From: Augochlora pura
Lineage: Eukaryota > Arthropoda > Insecta > Hymenoptera > Halictidae
Reading direction: 5' to 3'
DNA length: 64,000 nt
Assembly (NCBI RefSeq): GCF_028453695.1
Contig: NC_135774.1
Location: forward strand, 15,438,001-15,502,000
Part shown: piece after piece, positions 36,501-46,515 of the stretch
Numbering within the stretch: position 1 is the stretch's first letter
Layout of the letters: every line of letters starts with the position of its first letter
The notes under the pieces: model-generated
Seen by the model: only the letters and a program-made list of their open reading frames with translations
The model's database searches: none
What the model was told of the DNA's origin: nothing
Translations under genes and position numbers: made by a program

Positions 36501-38194
36501 GCACGAACGAATTCCTTTCAGTCATAAACAATTATTCGATTACTCGTTGGTATAGTCAGTTTGTTAACGAGTTATTCGAATAATTGTTTATGAGGTATTG
36601 ATCGAATAAATTGATAGGCAAATTGGTTACGAATAATGATTCGAGTAGAGCCCCCTAATTGATCCCATGGAAGTAGAGGCAATAAAAGGTTTAACACTAA
36701 ACGTACCGGCATTTTTCTATACCTAATCTTACCATAGAATTTTTGTCGGTAAAAAATAAGCTACGAGAAAAACGGAAAGTGGGAAATTGAATAATCGGAT
36801 GATATAAGAATTTACAGAAAGTCAAATGACCGACAGAAATAACAATAAATGTAAGAATTAGAAAAGTAAATTTTCAAAAGGGATCATTTGACCCCTCTTG
36901 GTACGTTTAGTGTTAAACCACGAAAAGCTATAGACGGAATACCATTAGTTCGGAGCACCGGCAGATTCGCGGCAAAAATAAAAAAACAAATGTTTTCGAA
37001 AGATTCGTTCTTAAAGAGATCGTTCGGGTCGGGCTCGGACGAATTCGAAAGTACAGAGAGCGCGGTTAGTCACCCTCCATGGATTCTGATGCCCGCCAGA
37101 AGGGCGGACAAACGCGCGGACTGTTCGACGCACACGAGGTACGAAGTAGATACGGCCGTTCGTGGTACGGCGCGCATCGCCGGCGCGGCGATGCGTACGA
37201 ATAGTTCGAGTGCTGCGATCGACGGCTTTTATTGCACGACTATACAGGGAGTCCGAATAATCCGGATCGAGGTTCGCTTCCGTGGAAAAAGTGACGGCAA
37301 ATAGAATGTTAACAGCGGTGCTTGAACATCGGCGTCAATCTCGATTTCTTCGACGGAGCAAATCAATTTCAATTTCGCGCTTTATTAGCCGAGAAACCGG
37401 TCGACTTCCGGCGGGCACGCGTCGCTCTGTGTCAGCGATTTAAAACGGGTATGACGTCGGTTTCGGTCCTTCGAACAGTTACGAGGGACCGAAAGGATGG
37501 TTTTAGCGGACTTCGGATCTTATGTATTTTTCATAAAAATGTGGTCGCATCGAGAATGATTATTTTATATAAAAATTCGCAGTCTAGTTGTAATTATACC
37601 GTGTACTGATATTATATCGGTCTCAACCCCTTGCAGTACTTTTATCTTCGCAGTTACAATGATCAAATAATTTTCGATTGGAATAATTTCTTGGAGGGGA
37701 AATAAAATTAATGTTTATAGCGTGCTTGCAATTACTTCAGCGCTTAAATATTAGCGGTAAAAAGGCAGAATTTTATTTCGACTTGTAAAGACGAAATAAC
37801 ATTCTTGCTTAACAGGTTATGTCAGGTTATGTTAGAAATTGTTAGAAATCACAATGACGATTCAGGCTCGTCAAAGTACGGGAAGGGGTTAATAACTGTT
37901 CCTATCAGGACCGACAAGTACCAAATTCAAATGAGCTATCTTCGGGTGCCCTTTCAACCCTTGGTCCGCGCATTACACGCGCCGCCGTGGGCGCGTTTCC
38001 TTCGCCCGCGACACAGGCTTATAATTCGCGATCGATCGGTCGTAGGTGTTTCGGTTTGATAGAATAGAATACTAACAGGAATGCAGGCACTCGACGAGCG
38101 TGGTTGCGTCGACGAGGTATCCCCTGCAGAGAGGACAGACGATATGTTCGTTCAACTCTTTAACCAGCGGCTTCTCCCTCTCCGTCGCCTCCAT
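33555..38194 (-). CDS. Polycomb group RING finger protein, Psc/Su(z)2 family (second tandem copy)
   Basis: Three coding exons on the minus strand: 38194..38077, 36347..35746, 35318..33555; phases agree; product 827 aa. RING C3HC4 at C20, C23, C36, H38, C41, C44, C56, C59 (VECLHSFCRGC). Then DAKLQRLVYLLVPGLFRSEL and a RAWUL domain (about 95-250: LTLDDFVSLSLCELDE, an acidic/polar insert, RYLKCPAGVTVRHLVRLL, SWTLLDLACIFGWKR, MKLFYRV). The disordered tail has Lys/Glu-rich helices, a poly-Ser run, PLDLSSGG (about 648-655) and LRIPQP (about 774-779). Domain order equals that of the neighbour, so both are expected in PRC1-type complexes with RING1/Sce. The RING half, the linker and the RAWUL share one exon here, whereas three exons encode them in the first copy. 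Candidate Su(z)2 counterpart, but orthology is unproven. A non-coding upstream exon is likely, because an acceptor lies just before the ATG. Confidence 0.9.
36523..36592. repeat. 70-nt near-perfect hairpin in intron 1 of the second Polycomb gene
   Basis: Seventeen perfectly complementary bases at the ends (CATAAACAATTATTCGA and its reverse complement), then one bulge and seven more pairs (ACTCGTT), loop of about 17 nt. Size and shape resemble a pre-miRNA, but a foldback or MITE remnant is equally possible. Confidence 0.7.
36691..36916. mobile_element. 226-bp MITE with TTAA ends and perfect inverted repeats
   Basis: TTAACACTAAACGTACC at 36691-36707 is repeated as its exact reverse complement at 36900-36916. 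Three further flanking bases on each side also pair, giving 20 of 20. The interior is AT-rich and non-coding. TTAA at both ends fits a piggyBac-type non-autonomous element. It lies in intron 1 of the second Polycomb gene. Confidence 0.75.
37623..37892. mobile_element. Older TTAA-type MITE remnant
   Basis: The left end AACCCCTTGCAGTACTTTT (37625-37643) and the reverse complement of 37872-37890 agree at 16 of 19 positions. The right end keeps TTAA; at the left it has become TCAA. No coding capacity. It is in the same intron as the element at 36691, with a different terminal sequence. Confidence 0.5.
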
Positions 38195-41100
38195 GTCGGT
38201 GTTCGGTTCTGAAACAGCTGTGACGATCGGATCGTTAATCCGCGACTGCCGGCACGGGGCTGATTAAAAGTCGCCGCCGCGGCGCGCGTCTCGCGCCGCT
38301 CCAACCGGCTCCGAGGACCTACCTACCGGACGGTTTTTCGCTTATCTAAAATTAAATCCCGCGTTACGCGGGTCATTAGTACCGGCCCCCGCCGTCGTCG
38401 ATACGCGTCCCGATAGCCGACGGATCCGAATTCGGCGGATCTCGAGACACTACGCAGGTAGCCGGAGCGCGTCGCCGTCGCTCGCGCCGGGGGAATCACC
38501 GCGCAGGTAATCGGGTTCGAGTGCACGGCAGCCGGCGATCACACAGTTTTAACCGGGACTCGCCACCGGCCGTCGATATATTTAGAATAATGAAATATCT
38601 CGTGGAAATCGTGCCGAAGGGGGGGACCGCGTTGCGCCGCCACTTTAAGCTCTATCTCTTAAAGGGGATGCTTTCTCTCGATCCCTTCCTACGCTCCCGC
38701 CACCCGGCGATACTTTCGACTAGATGAACCGGCGTGCTGCTGCACCCCGACGCCGCGCAACACCACGCACGGGGATCGCACGAGAGACAACGGCGAATCG
38801 CGCGTATCGCGCGAACGAATCGCTGCTCGCGCGAACGTCCCGCTACGCTCGCTACTCGGAGCATTCCTCGACCCGTTAACCGGCCGATCTCGCGAATTCT
38901 CTAGGATTAATTCACCCCTTCGTTCCGGAACAAGATTCCTACATGTATCAGATAAGAAGTTTTAAACTTGTTAATGCTGTTCAGTTTTCATCTCAGACGG
39001 TAAACGCGAAGTTAATTGTGCCTGAAAGCAAACTAAAGGGCCAGCGATCGGTCGGCTCACGGTAACCGGCTCCGCTACCCTAAACTCGCTGGACGAACGT
39101 TCGATGAGTATCGCAATCGATCACCGGGTTTTGTTCCAGCTTTTACGAGGTGTTGCGCAAGCCGGCGACGTACAATTTAATTGGCGGATCATCGATCGCG
39201 AATGAAACTCGCTACGATCGAGTTTATCGCGGATCGAAGAAACGCCTCGGCGAGAGAGGCGGGGATTATCGGTGCCGAACACGAGACGAACAACGAGGTC
39301 CTCGCGTGAAAGGTACTTGACAGTGAAACCGGCCGGTCACGCGACACCACGTCGACCTGGAAAAACTAGGTTTTCAGAGCCGCCGCGCCGCGGAGATCTA
39401 CGCGTCGCGATTTATCGCGGCACCGAGTTGCCGCTGAACGCAGTCCGATGGGACTCGGACTACGATCTTTCGCTCGTGGAATAGTCCGACGGGACTGTCC
39501 ACGGGATCGAGCCGCCGCGCGGTGTCCGCACGGTGGAATTCTTTTTTTTCCCGTGGACACGCGAGAGCGGTTCGTCTGTTTGGGAAACGGTTCGCGTGCG
39601 ACGAGGCTCGCGAGCACGGGGCCAAGTGTCACTGCGCATGGCAGGCGAAACTGGCCGGAAAGGAAGGCTCGACCACCTGCGTACGGGAATAACACGGCCG
39701 ACTACTCGTGTTCAGGCAATTTCGGTTTGGTGAATGATTCGCCAAGGCCGGGAACACGGCGGAGACACGAAAGTGGGGTCACCAGGAATGAGCAGGAGCG
39801 GCGAGGAGGAAGAGACGCCGGCGGAAACGGGGGGAGACAGAGACGGAGACGGAGACGGACGGAGCCGCGCGGAGAGAGAGAGCGAGAGAGAGAGAGAAGA
39901 GAAAGAGAAACAGAGAGAGAGAGAGAAAGGGTAGAGAGACAGAGACGAGAGAGGAGGGAGCAGTAGCAGGGTCTCTGGACTCGAACTTGAGAAAGGTCTG
40001 GCGCCAAGCCGGCAGAGGACGAATTCGTTCGCGGTGATCCTCGCGGATCGGTTGCCCGAGGGAGAGTCCGCGATCGAAATTTTTCATCGGCTCGGACGAA
40101 CAAGCTCTATTCCCCGATTCCGGTCACGTTCTCCGCCGTCGAGGATCGCGCGGAGGCAGGAGAAACCGACCGGGGAAATGATATTCGATCGCGACGCGGC
40201 ACTGCCCAAGGAAAAAAGGATATCGCTGATCAGACATCGCCGCCGCGGATACGTAGCTCGTGTTTCTACGACTATCTCCCCGCGTACAAAGGCTGTATCT
40301 TTGACCCGGCCGTTAATGCCGTTTCCGCGCTGTTTTACCGGACTTTCTACCCATCGTGTTTACCAACCACTCCCCCCAATCAACCCCTCGAGTACTCGCG
40401 GAATTTTCGGTGCGGCGCGTGTCACGACGGATCGAATACAAACAACGGCCAGCTGAAGTCGGTCGGTTCGTCGAACCCGGGTTTCCCGGTGCCGTAGCTA
40501 GGAACGAGTAACCCGACCAACGGGATACGCAGCGGAGAAACGTAATTGCGAGCGCGACGACGGGCGAGAGCTGGCCGCCATCGGCGGCTGAACCGTGGCA
40601 AATTTCGGAAAGTCGAGATGGACCGGGGTGCCCGACGTGTGTACGACCGGAGGGGTTAATTTACCGATCGCGGCGTAACACGGTGAATCTACTGTTCGCG
40701 TTCGGCATTCCAGGCGAGGAGGATCGAGTATCGCGGTGGTGTCTGGTCGGTTTGGGAGCGAGGTGACGGCGACAGGGCCAGGCGAGGAGGTTGACGGAGA
40801 TTCGCGGCGACCTAGCTGACGTTTCGGGGGCGGTATAGAGAGGCTTACCAGCGGTGTGTAAGGCTGCTTACCAGCTAAACGAGAGATACGGTCGTGTCGT
40901 GGCCAGCGAGCTGCCGTCCCGGCTGGCAGCGGAACGTAGCAGCGGACGTGGCAACGACGGTGTTCTTGGTTGCCGTATCGGTTCTCGCGGTGCAGCGGCC
41001 GAGGAGAGGTGGCAACAGCGCTCCGTCCGTCGGCGTGCGGCGCCCCGAGGCTCTCTCCCGCGATAGCAAGCCTCGTTGTCGTCGCTCACGCCGTCGCACT

Positions 41101-41265
41101 CCTCGCCACGGCCGTTGTCACGAACCCGTGACCGCGAGCAATCCTGATAACTCGCACGCCGCCGCGAGCCACGTACCATCACGTCCCTACCGACTGCGAG
41201 CACAGCGCCGCGCACATGTCCCTGCCACGGTTTCGACCCGATTCCTCTCCTTCTTCCTCTTCCAC

Positions 41266-41340
41266 TTCCTTCCTTTCCTTTCCTTTCCTTTCCTTTCCTC
41301 TCCTTTCCGTCCTTTCCTTCCTTTCTCCTTCCTTCCGTTC
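41266..41340. repeat. (CCTTT)n pyrimidine minisatellite
   Basis: About eight pentamers of ctttc with interruptions, within a CT-rich block. Confidence 0.85.
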
Positions 41341-41593
41341 GCGCCGCTTCTGTCTGCCTCTACACGTCCGCTTCCCCTTCGCGCTTCCCTCCTCCTCCCT
41401 CTTCCCACTGCTCCGGTACGATTCCTCTCGGTTCCGCCGTCTTTCAGCACGGCCGCGAGATCGGTCTTCCTACGCCGCCACTGCTTACGCGCTCCTACGT
41501 GTCGTCACTCCCGAACACGCGCGCCACGTTCCTCTTCGTCGTGCTCGTCGTCGACGACACGACGTGGTTGTCGATCGACCGGTGGGTCGACAG

Positions 41594-41618
41594 GCGTGCG
41601 CGCGCGCGCGCGCGCGCT
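41594..41618. repeat. (CG)n dinucleotide tract
   Basis: Alternating cg over about 25 bases, a Z-DNA-prone sequence. A second one occurs at 43980-44000. Confidence 0.85.
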
Positions 41619-41973
41619 CGGTCTCCCTCGTTCTCTTTCTCTTTCTCCCACCCGTTCTCCTTCTCTGTAACTCTCTCGCGCGCTCCCTCTCTCTCTCTCT
41701 CTCTTTCTATTGCTCGCTCTCTTCTCCTCTCAGCTCGGTCTCCGTCCCCCCACCGACCGCCTCCCTCCCCCACCCTCTATCGTGCGTTGTTCCACGGTCT
41801 CCGTCGCTCTCTTCCGTTTGCCTCCCTCCTCCTCCTCGAGGACTCTCCACGGGTCTCGTCAACGTAACACACCGTTCTCTTTCCTTCCTCCCTCTCTATC
41901 TCTGTTTTGCCCCCTCCCCTCTCCACGTTCCCAACCCTCTCCCCGTCGTGCCTATCCGTCTTTGTTGGCCGCG

Positions 41974-41975
<2 letters not shown>

Positions 41976-42008
<33 letters not shown>
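41976..42008. repeat. (CT)n microsatellite
   Basis: About 16 CT units. Confidence 0.95.
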
Positions 42009-42010
<2 letters not shown>

Positions 42011-43978
42011 TCGCTGCACTCGGGACTACTCTCGAACGTACCGCGACGATACTCGATGATGTTGCGATTCGTAGGCGGCTGCCGGCAACAACGACGACGA
42101 CGACGACGATAACAACGTGAACGACAACGCCGACGTGCGGACGAAGACGACGGCGGCGGCGGGTGGCGGAGGCGGAGGCGATCCGAGAGCAGAGCAAGTG
42201 TGTGCAGCGGTGGCGCCGAACTGCGGCCGCAGCCGTTGCCAGATTTCGATACGGTGCGATTAGAACGACGCTGCACGGAAACGACGGGAAGGCACGGCTC
42301 TGGCCGCGTATCGACCCCGCCTAAACCCCGCCTCGCTGCGACGGGGCCGCACGAGCGACGCCGAGCGTCGGCGAGCGTCGACGAACCGGCGGGTTCCCCT
42401 TTTCCGTCGTCCTCGTCCTTTTCCGCGATTCCTGCCGTTCCTCCGCTCCTCCGGCACGTCCTCCGGGCCCCCTGCACTCTGCCTCGATCATCCGTGCCCC
42501 CTTCGAACCTTCGATTCGTCCGTCGTTTCGTCGACGAGTCGATCGATCTTGTCTGTCGACGATGATGATAGTCTCGTCTGCGACGTGGTCGGTCGCCTTT
42601 CGCCTGCGTTCCGAGTGTTTTTAACAAAAGGTTCTTTTGAACTCTTGGGGCACGGGTCGGCAGCTACGAAGACGGGTCCTCGGATAAGTCCTTCTCCGCC
42701 CAACAGCTTGGCAGTCCGAAGGGCAACGCTTTTCAATCAAAATTGGCGAAAAGTAATCCGTGTAACGATTATAACTCGTTGGTTATAGTAAATTGTTAAT
42801 AATTACGAAGTAATAACTAACGAATTATAGTCGTTGATCATTAATTAGAGGATACGATTTTTCTTCTCCCTCTGCGGAGAGGAGTGATATCTCATTCGTA
42901 AAGGGGGCATGTCCTTCGGAGGAACGAGCAGACAGCGCTGAAAGTTGGTTAGAACGGCTCAATGTTCACTTAACAATTAGAGTCGGCGAGCAATGACCAG
43001 ACGCATGAGCAATGTCGCACGCAATTGTCCAACGCGATTTCCATTGCTTCCGTCCAGAGTCATCAGAGTTCTCGGCTGCGCAGTAATTTCTCTCAAATTG
43101 TAGACGAAAGTAGACAATTTAAAAAGAGAAAATACAATTATTCGAGGCTTGCGACTCGTTTCCTCGATTTCCGGTAATCAAGAACTATGAAAACGAGCTG
43201 CAAGCCTCGGGAATAATCGTATCCGCTCCTCCCCCAAATTGTCCATTTTGTCTCTGCAATCCGAGGGGCAATTCGAGAGTATTTACTATACATATATCTT
43301 CCGCATCTTTTCCGGTGTCCTGCGCGATCAAACGACATCCGCGATCGAGACGAGGGCGACCGAATCGTCAACAGCAATCGCGTGCAGACGAGCGGGAGGC
43401 GCTGGTTGGACCAACTCTCTCGAGCGTCGCCTGACCGTGCAGTCATCTCGCACGTCGCTCTAATTATCGGATGCACCGTGTGCCGGCCGTGCCGCATCGA
43501 GCATAAAAAGCAGCTTTCGAGCAGCGGCGCGTTAAGAACGGTGACTTGTCGGTGCCGCAATAAAACCGCGTCGACGGACGGAGCGCGATAAATATGCGGC
43601 GACCTAACGGCGGCGGCGGCGGATGCAGCGTACGTGGCCGATCCACGCTGGAGAGAAAAAAAGTTCTCTATCATCGGATCCCCGGTTTTTCCGCGATCTT
43701 TTTTCTTCCGTTTCACTCGTCGGATCGAGCGTTTTTTATCGCGCCGATAGCACTCGGGACGGATCAGGCGTCCGTTGCCGCGCCGCGCGCGAAATTCAAG
43801 GTCCCGGAAATCGACGTTTCGTATTCGTCGAGCTGGTAGACGCGGCTCGATCCATTATGCATAATGCTTCCTGGCCTCTAGTTTCGTAACTTCGATCTGT
43901 GTATCGAAGGAAACACGGCCGCCACGGTTCGCAAAAGGCGTTACTCTAGTTTCGACGATAGGCCACGCACGATGTTTA

Positions 43979-44012
43979 ACGCGCGCGCGCGCGCGCGCAC
44001 GCACGCACACGG
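43979..44012. repeat. (CG)n changing to (CA/CG)n
   Basis: About nine CG pairs followed by cgcacgcaca; alternating purine-pyrimidine throughout. Confidence 0.85.
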
Positions 44013-46464
44013 ACGCGAGCCGTCCGCCGATAACGCGGCCGCGCGACAACCGACCGAATTGTATTCGAGAAGTATCCCGTGCGTACCTACTTATGCATTG
44101 TATAACAGCGGCTCGCGCGGCGATACGTCGCGACGCTATTGTAAATTTAAATGTCCCGCTATTTATAGAACCCGGTAACCGGTTGATCCTGATTGGCCGT
44201 CGCGCGGCGTTCCTCGCCGAGAACAACGCGCTCCGTTTTTCCGAGCGGCTTCCGAGATTTCGGTGCCCCTACGGTGGAATGCTCCAACATTCCTGCGACG
44301 CGGGAGCACGGTGCCTCCGAGCGACGTTTCGAAAGTTGGCTGCGATCTCGAAGAACGTTCCTAAGACATTCGATGATCTTTGTAAGACGAATCCGCGTAA
44401 TACGTTAAATCGTAACGAATTCCTTGAGCCTGCTAGACGACAATATCTTCGCTCTGAAATCTCGTATAATCGTTTCAATTGACCGCCTGTAGAAATCGCT
44501 GGAAGAAGCTACTTGATCCATCAACCGAAGGAAACGAGTTAATTCGTTAATGGTGTCTTTCTGTATCTTCCTCGGACTCTTCCTGTATCTTCTCTGGAAT
44601 TTTCATCCCTTATGCAACATCGTTGATAGTCAATTGTAATTAATATAGGATTTACCTATTTTTCCTGAAACGAATTTATAACAATAGATAAAAACGCTGA
44701 GAACAGAAAGCATAGTGCATCGGAATTTCAAGCGGCGATAACTCGAAATCGCGTAACACGCGAGATCCCTCTTTGCAGCCGCGAAATTACATAAATATCG
44801 CCGATATAACCGTGAATCTGCATCTTCGGTTGTGACGCGATACCCGTGCGACAGTTCGTTAATGAAAAATCCGTGGATCGATGGATTAACGTCGTCGAAC
44901 GGCCGTCGCGAAGATCGAGCGAGAAAGAAAAAGGCAGGGCGTCGCGATGCCGGGGGTTGCGGCGAGAACAAGAGGGAGCGAGCGAACGCGTGCGATAGAC
45001 AGGGAGAGCGGGAGAACGAGAGGAACGACAGAGCCCGACCGATCGATCGGCGGCGACGCGGTACAGTTCGTTCCGTAGCGACCGTCGCCTTGAAAAAGAG
45101 ACAATCGAGCCGAGCGAACCCGGTTTTGCGTCCATCGGCCGAGCACGGTCTCTCTGGTCGATTGCCGTTCATGGGCGGACTGATGGGCATGGTTACTGCC
45201 GGTAAAATGGCGTCAAGCTCCGACCACTCTGACCACCCATTCGGCTGCGCGCAGTTGCGGCCCCGCCTGCCGACTGCGCGCGCTGCTCGTCCTCTGCTCT
45301 CGTCTTCCCGTTTCGTGCCGAATCGCCGACAATGACGTTACATCCGGTTTACCGTTCGTTTTTCCGTCATTTCCACGGTCGCTGATCGTTCCCCTTGGAA
45401 ACATCATCGGCAGCCATGGTCTAATTCGATGTACCTTGCCGTAAATAAGTCGACAACCACCAGATGGCCGCCGCAAATCGACTCTCCGTTACCGTTCTCT
45501 CGAACGTTTCCACGAATTCGTTCCAACTTCGAACGAATCGCGGTTTTACACGTCTTCTACAGCTTCTGCGATCCGTGCCGATCGAGTTTTGCGAAAGTTC
45601 GGAAGAGAAGCATGGAAGAAACCGAGATACAGGCGATTAATTCGGGCAAATACGGTCGAGAGATGTTTCCTTTCTTTCTAGGCGTCTAGACTTGCCGAGC
45701 GTCTAGACGTTGCAGCGTTCTTTGTTTGGTAGGCTTTTGGAACTAGGAATCTTGGAAAGCGAGGCAACAAATGCTCTTTGTCTCAAGTGGCCTCTTGGGG
45801 CAACGCCTCGAGCAAACAACGACAAAGAAACCATTTATCTGAATTTCTTAGTACTGCGTGCTTGGTATAGGCGTTGTTTTGGCGGCTCGCAGACTTCCAT
45901 GGGGCCGAAGCAGTGTGCCCCATAGAGCGATCCGTGCCGTCGGCTGCCACCTTTCGACGGGACAGCTTCTAGAACGACCATACTTTTCCGTTTCAAAGCT
46001 AATGGTAGAATTTATGTCGGGTTCGACGGTTTTCTAGATGCGTGACTGTCGATTTTCTTGCAGAATGCACACTCACGGCGCAGTAACTGCTATTGCTCAA
46101 GGAAATTCCGCTTTATCGTAAGATTGAAGCATCTATAGAGATATGATTAGGTTCTCATTCATAGACCGAAGTCGTTTCTGATATTACTAGATGTGTTGGA
46201 GTGGAATGTTCCGCCCTGCATTCTCCGTAGCGCACATTCCGCGTCCCTGCGCAGTTATTGATTTAGGCGTCCTCCATTTTACTTGGAGCGTAGGGTGAAG
46301 TTCCTTCACTCGACGTCACGGTACTTCACTTTTATTCGATTATACTGAAGCGAAGATATGACTTCGGACGCAACTATTCTTTCAAAAAATTGTTCGTCTA
46401 GAGTCGTAGAACGATAGGAGAGGGAAAGTGGAAAGCAAGAGATCGAAGTTGTGTAGAAAATAAT

Positions 46465-46470
46465 TTTATT
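46465..46470 (-). terminator. Candidate polyadenylation signal of EFTUD2
   Basis: AATAAA on the minus strand, about 45 bases after the EFTUD2 stop. Confidence 0.6.
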
Positions 46471-46515
46471 ATCGATACGTTTTCGCACTAAAATTGTAAT
46501 TATACAGGTGGGCTC

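Larger units (their letters stand above)
38195..46515. other. 8.3-kb GC-rich interval without a recognised gene
   Basis: It should contain the promoter and 5' UTR of the second Polycomb gene (transcribed leftward) and ends at the EFTUD2 3' UTR. It includes GA- and CT-rich tracts (39.87-39.95, 41.27-42.01 kb), CG alternations, and a CpG-rich (ACG)n-containing block at 40.9-42.6 kb that looks like the 5' end of an insect transcript. YY1-like motifs occur near 45.2-45.5 kb. No protein domain was recognised on either strand. Confidence 0.55.

Noticed and set aside
44170..44192. String ggttgatcctg, like the start of 18S rRNA
   Set aside because: Only about 11 bases match; the following sequence does not continue as rRNA.
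45160..45335. Frame starting MGGLMGMVTAGKMASSSDHS
   Set aside because: Short, Arg/Ser-rich after the start, no domain; the ATG-rich look comes from YY1-like ATGGC words.
45710..45925. 71-residue frame MQRSLFGRLLELGILESEAT...
   Set aside because: Plausible composition but no family match, no splice partners and no second evidence.
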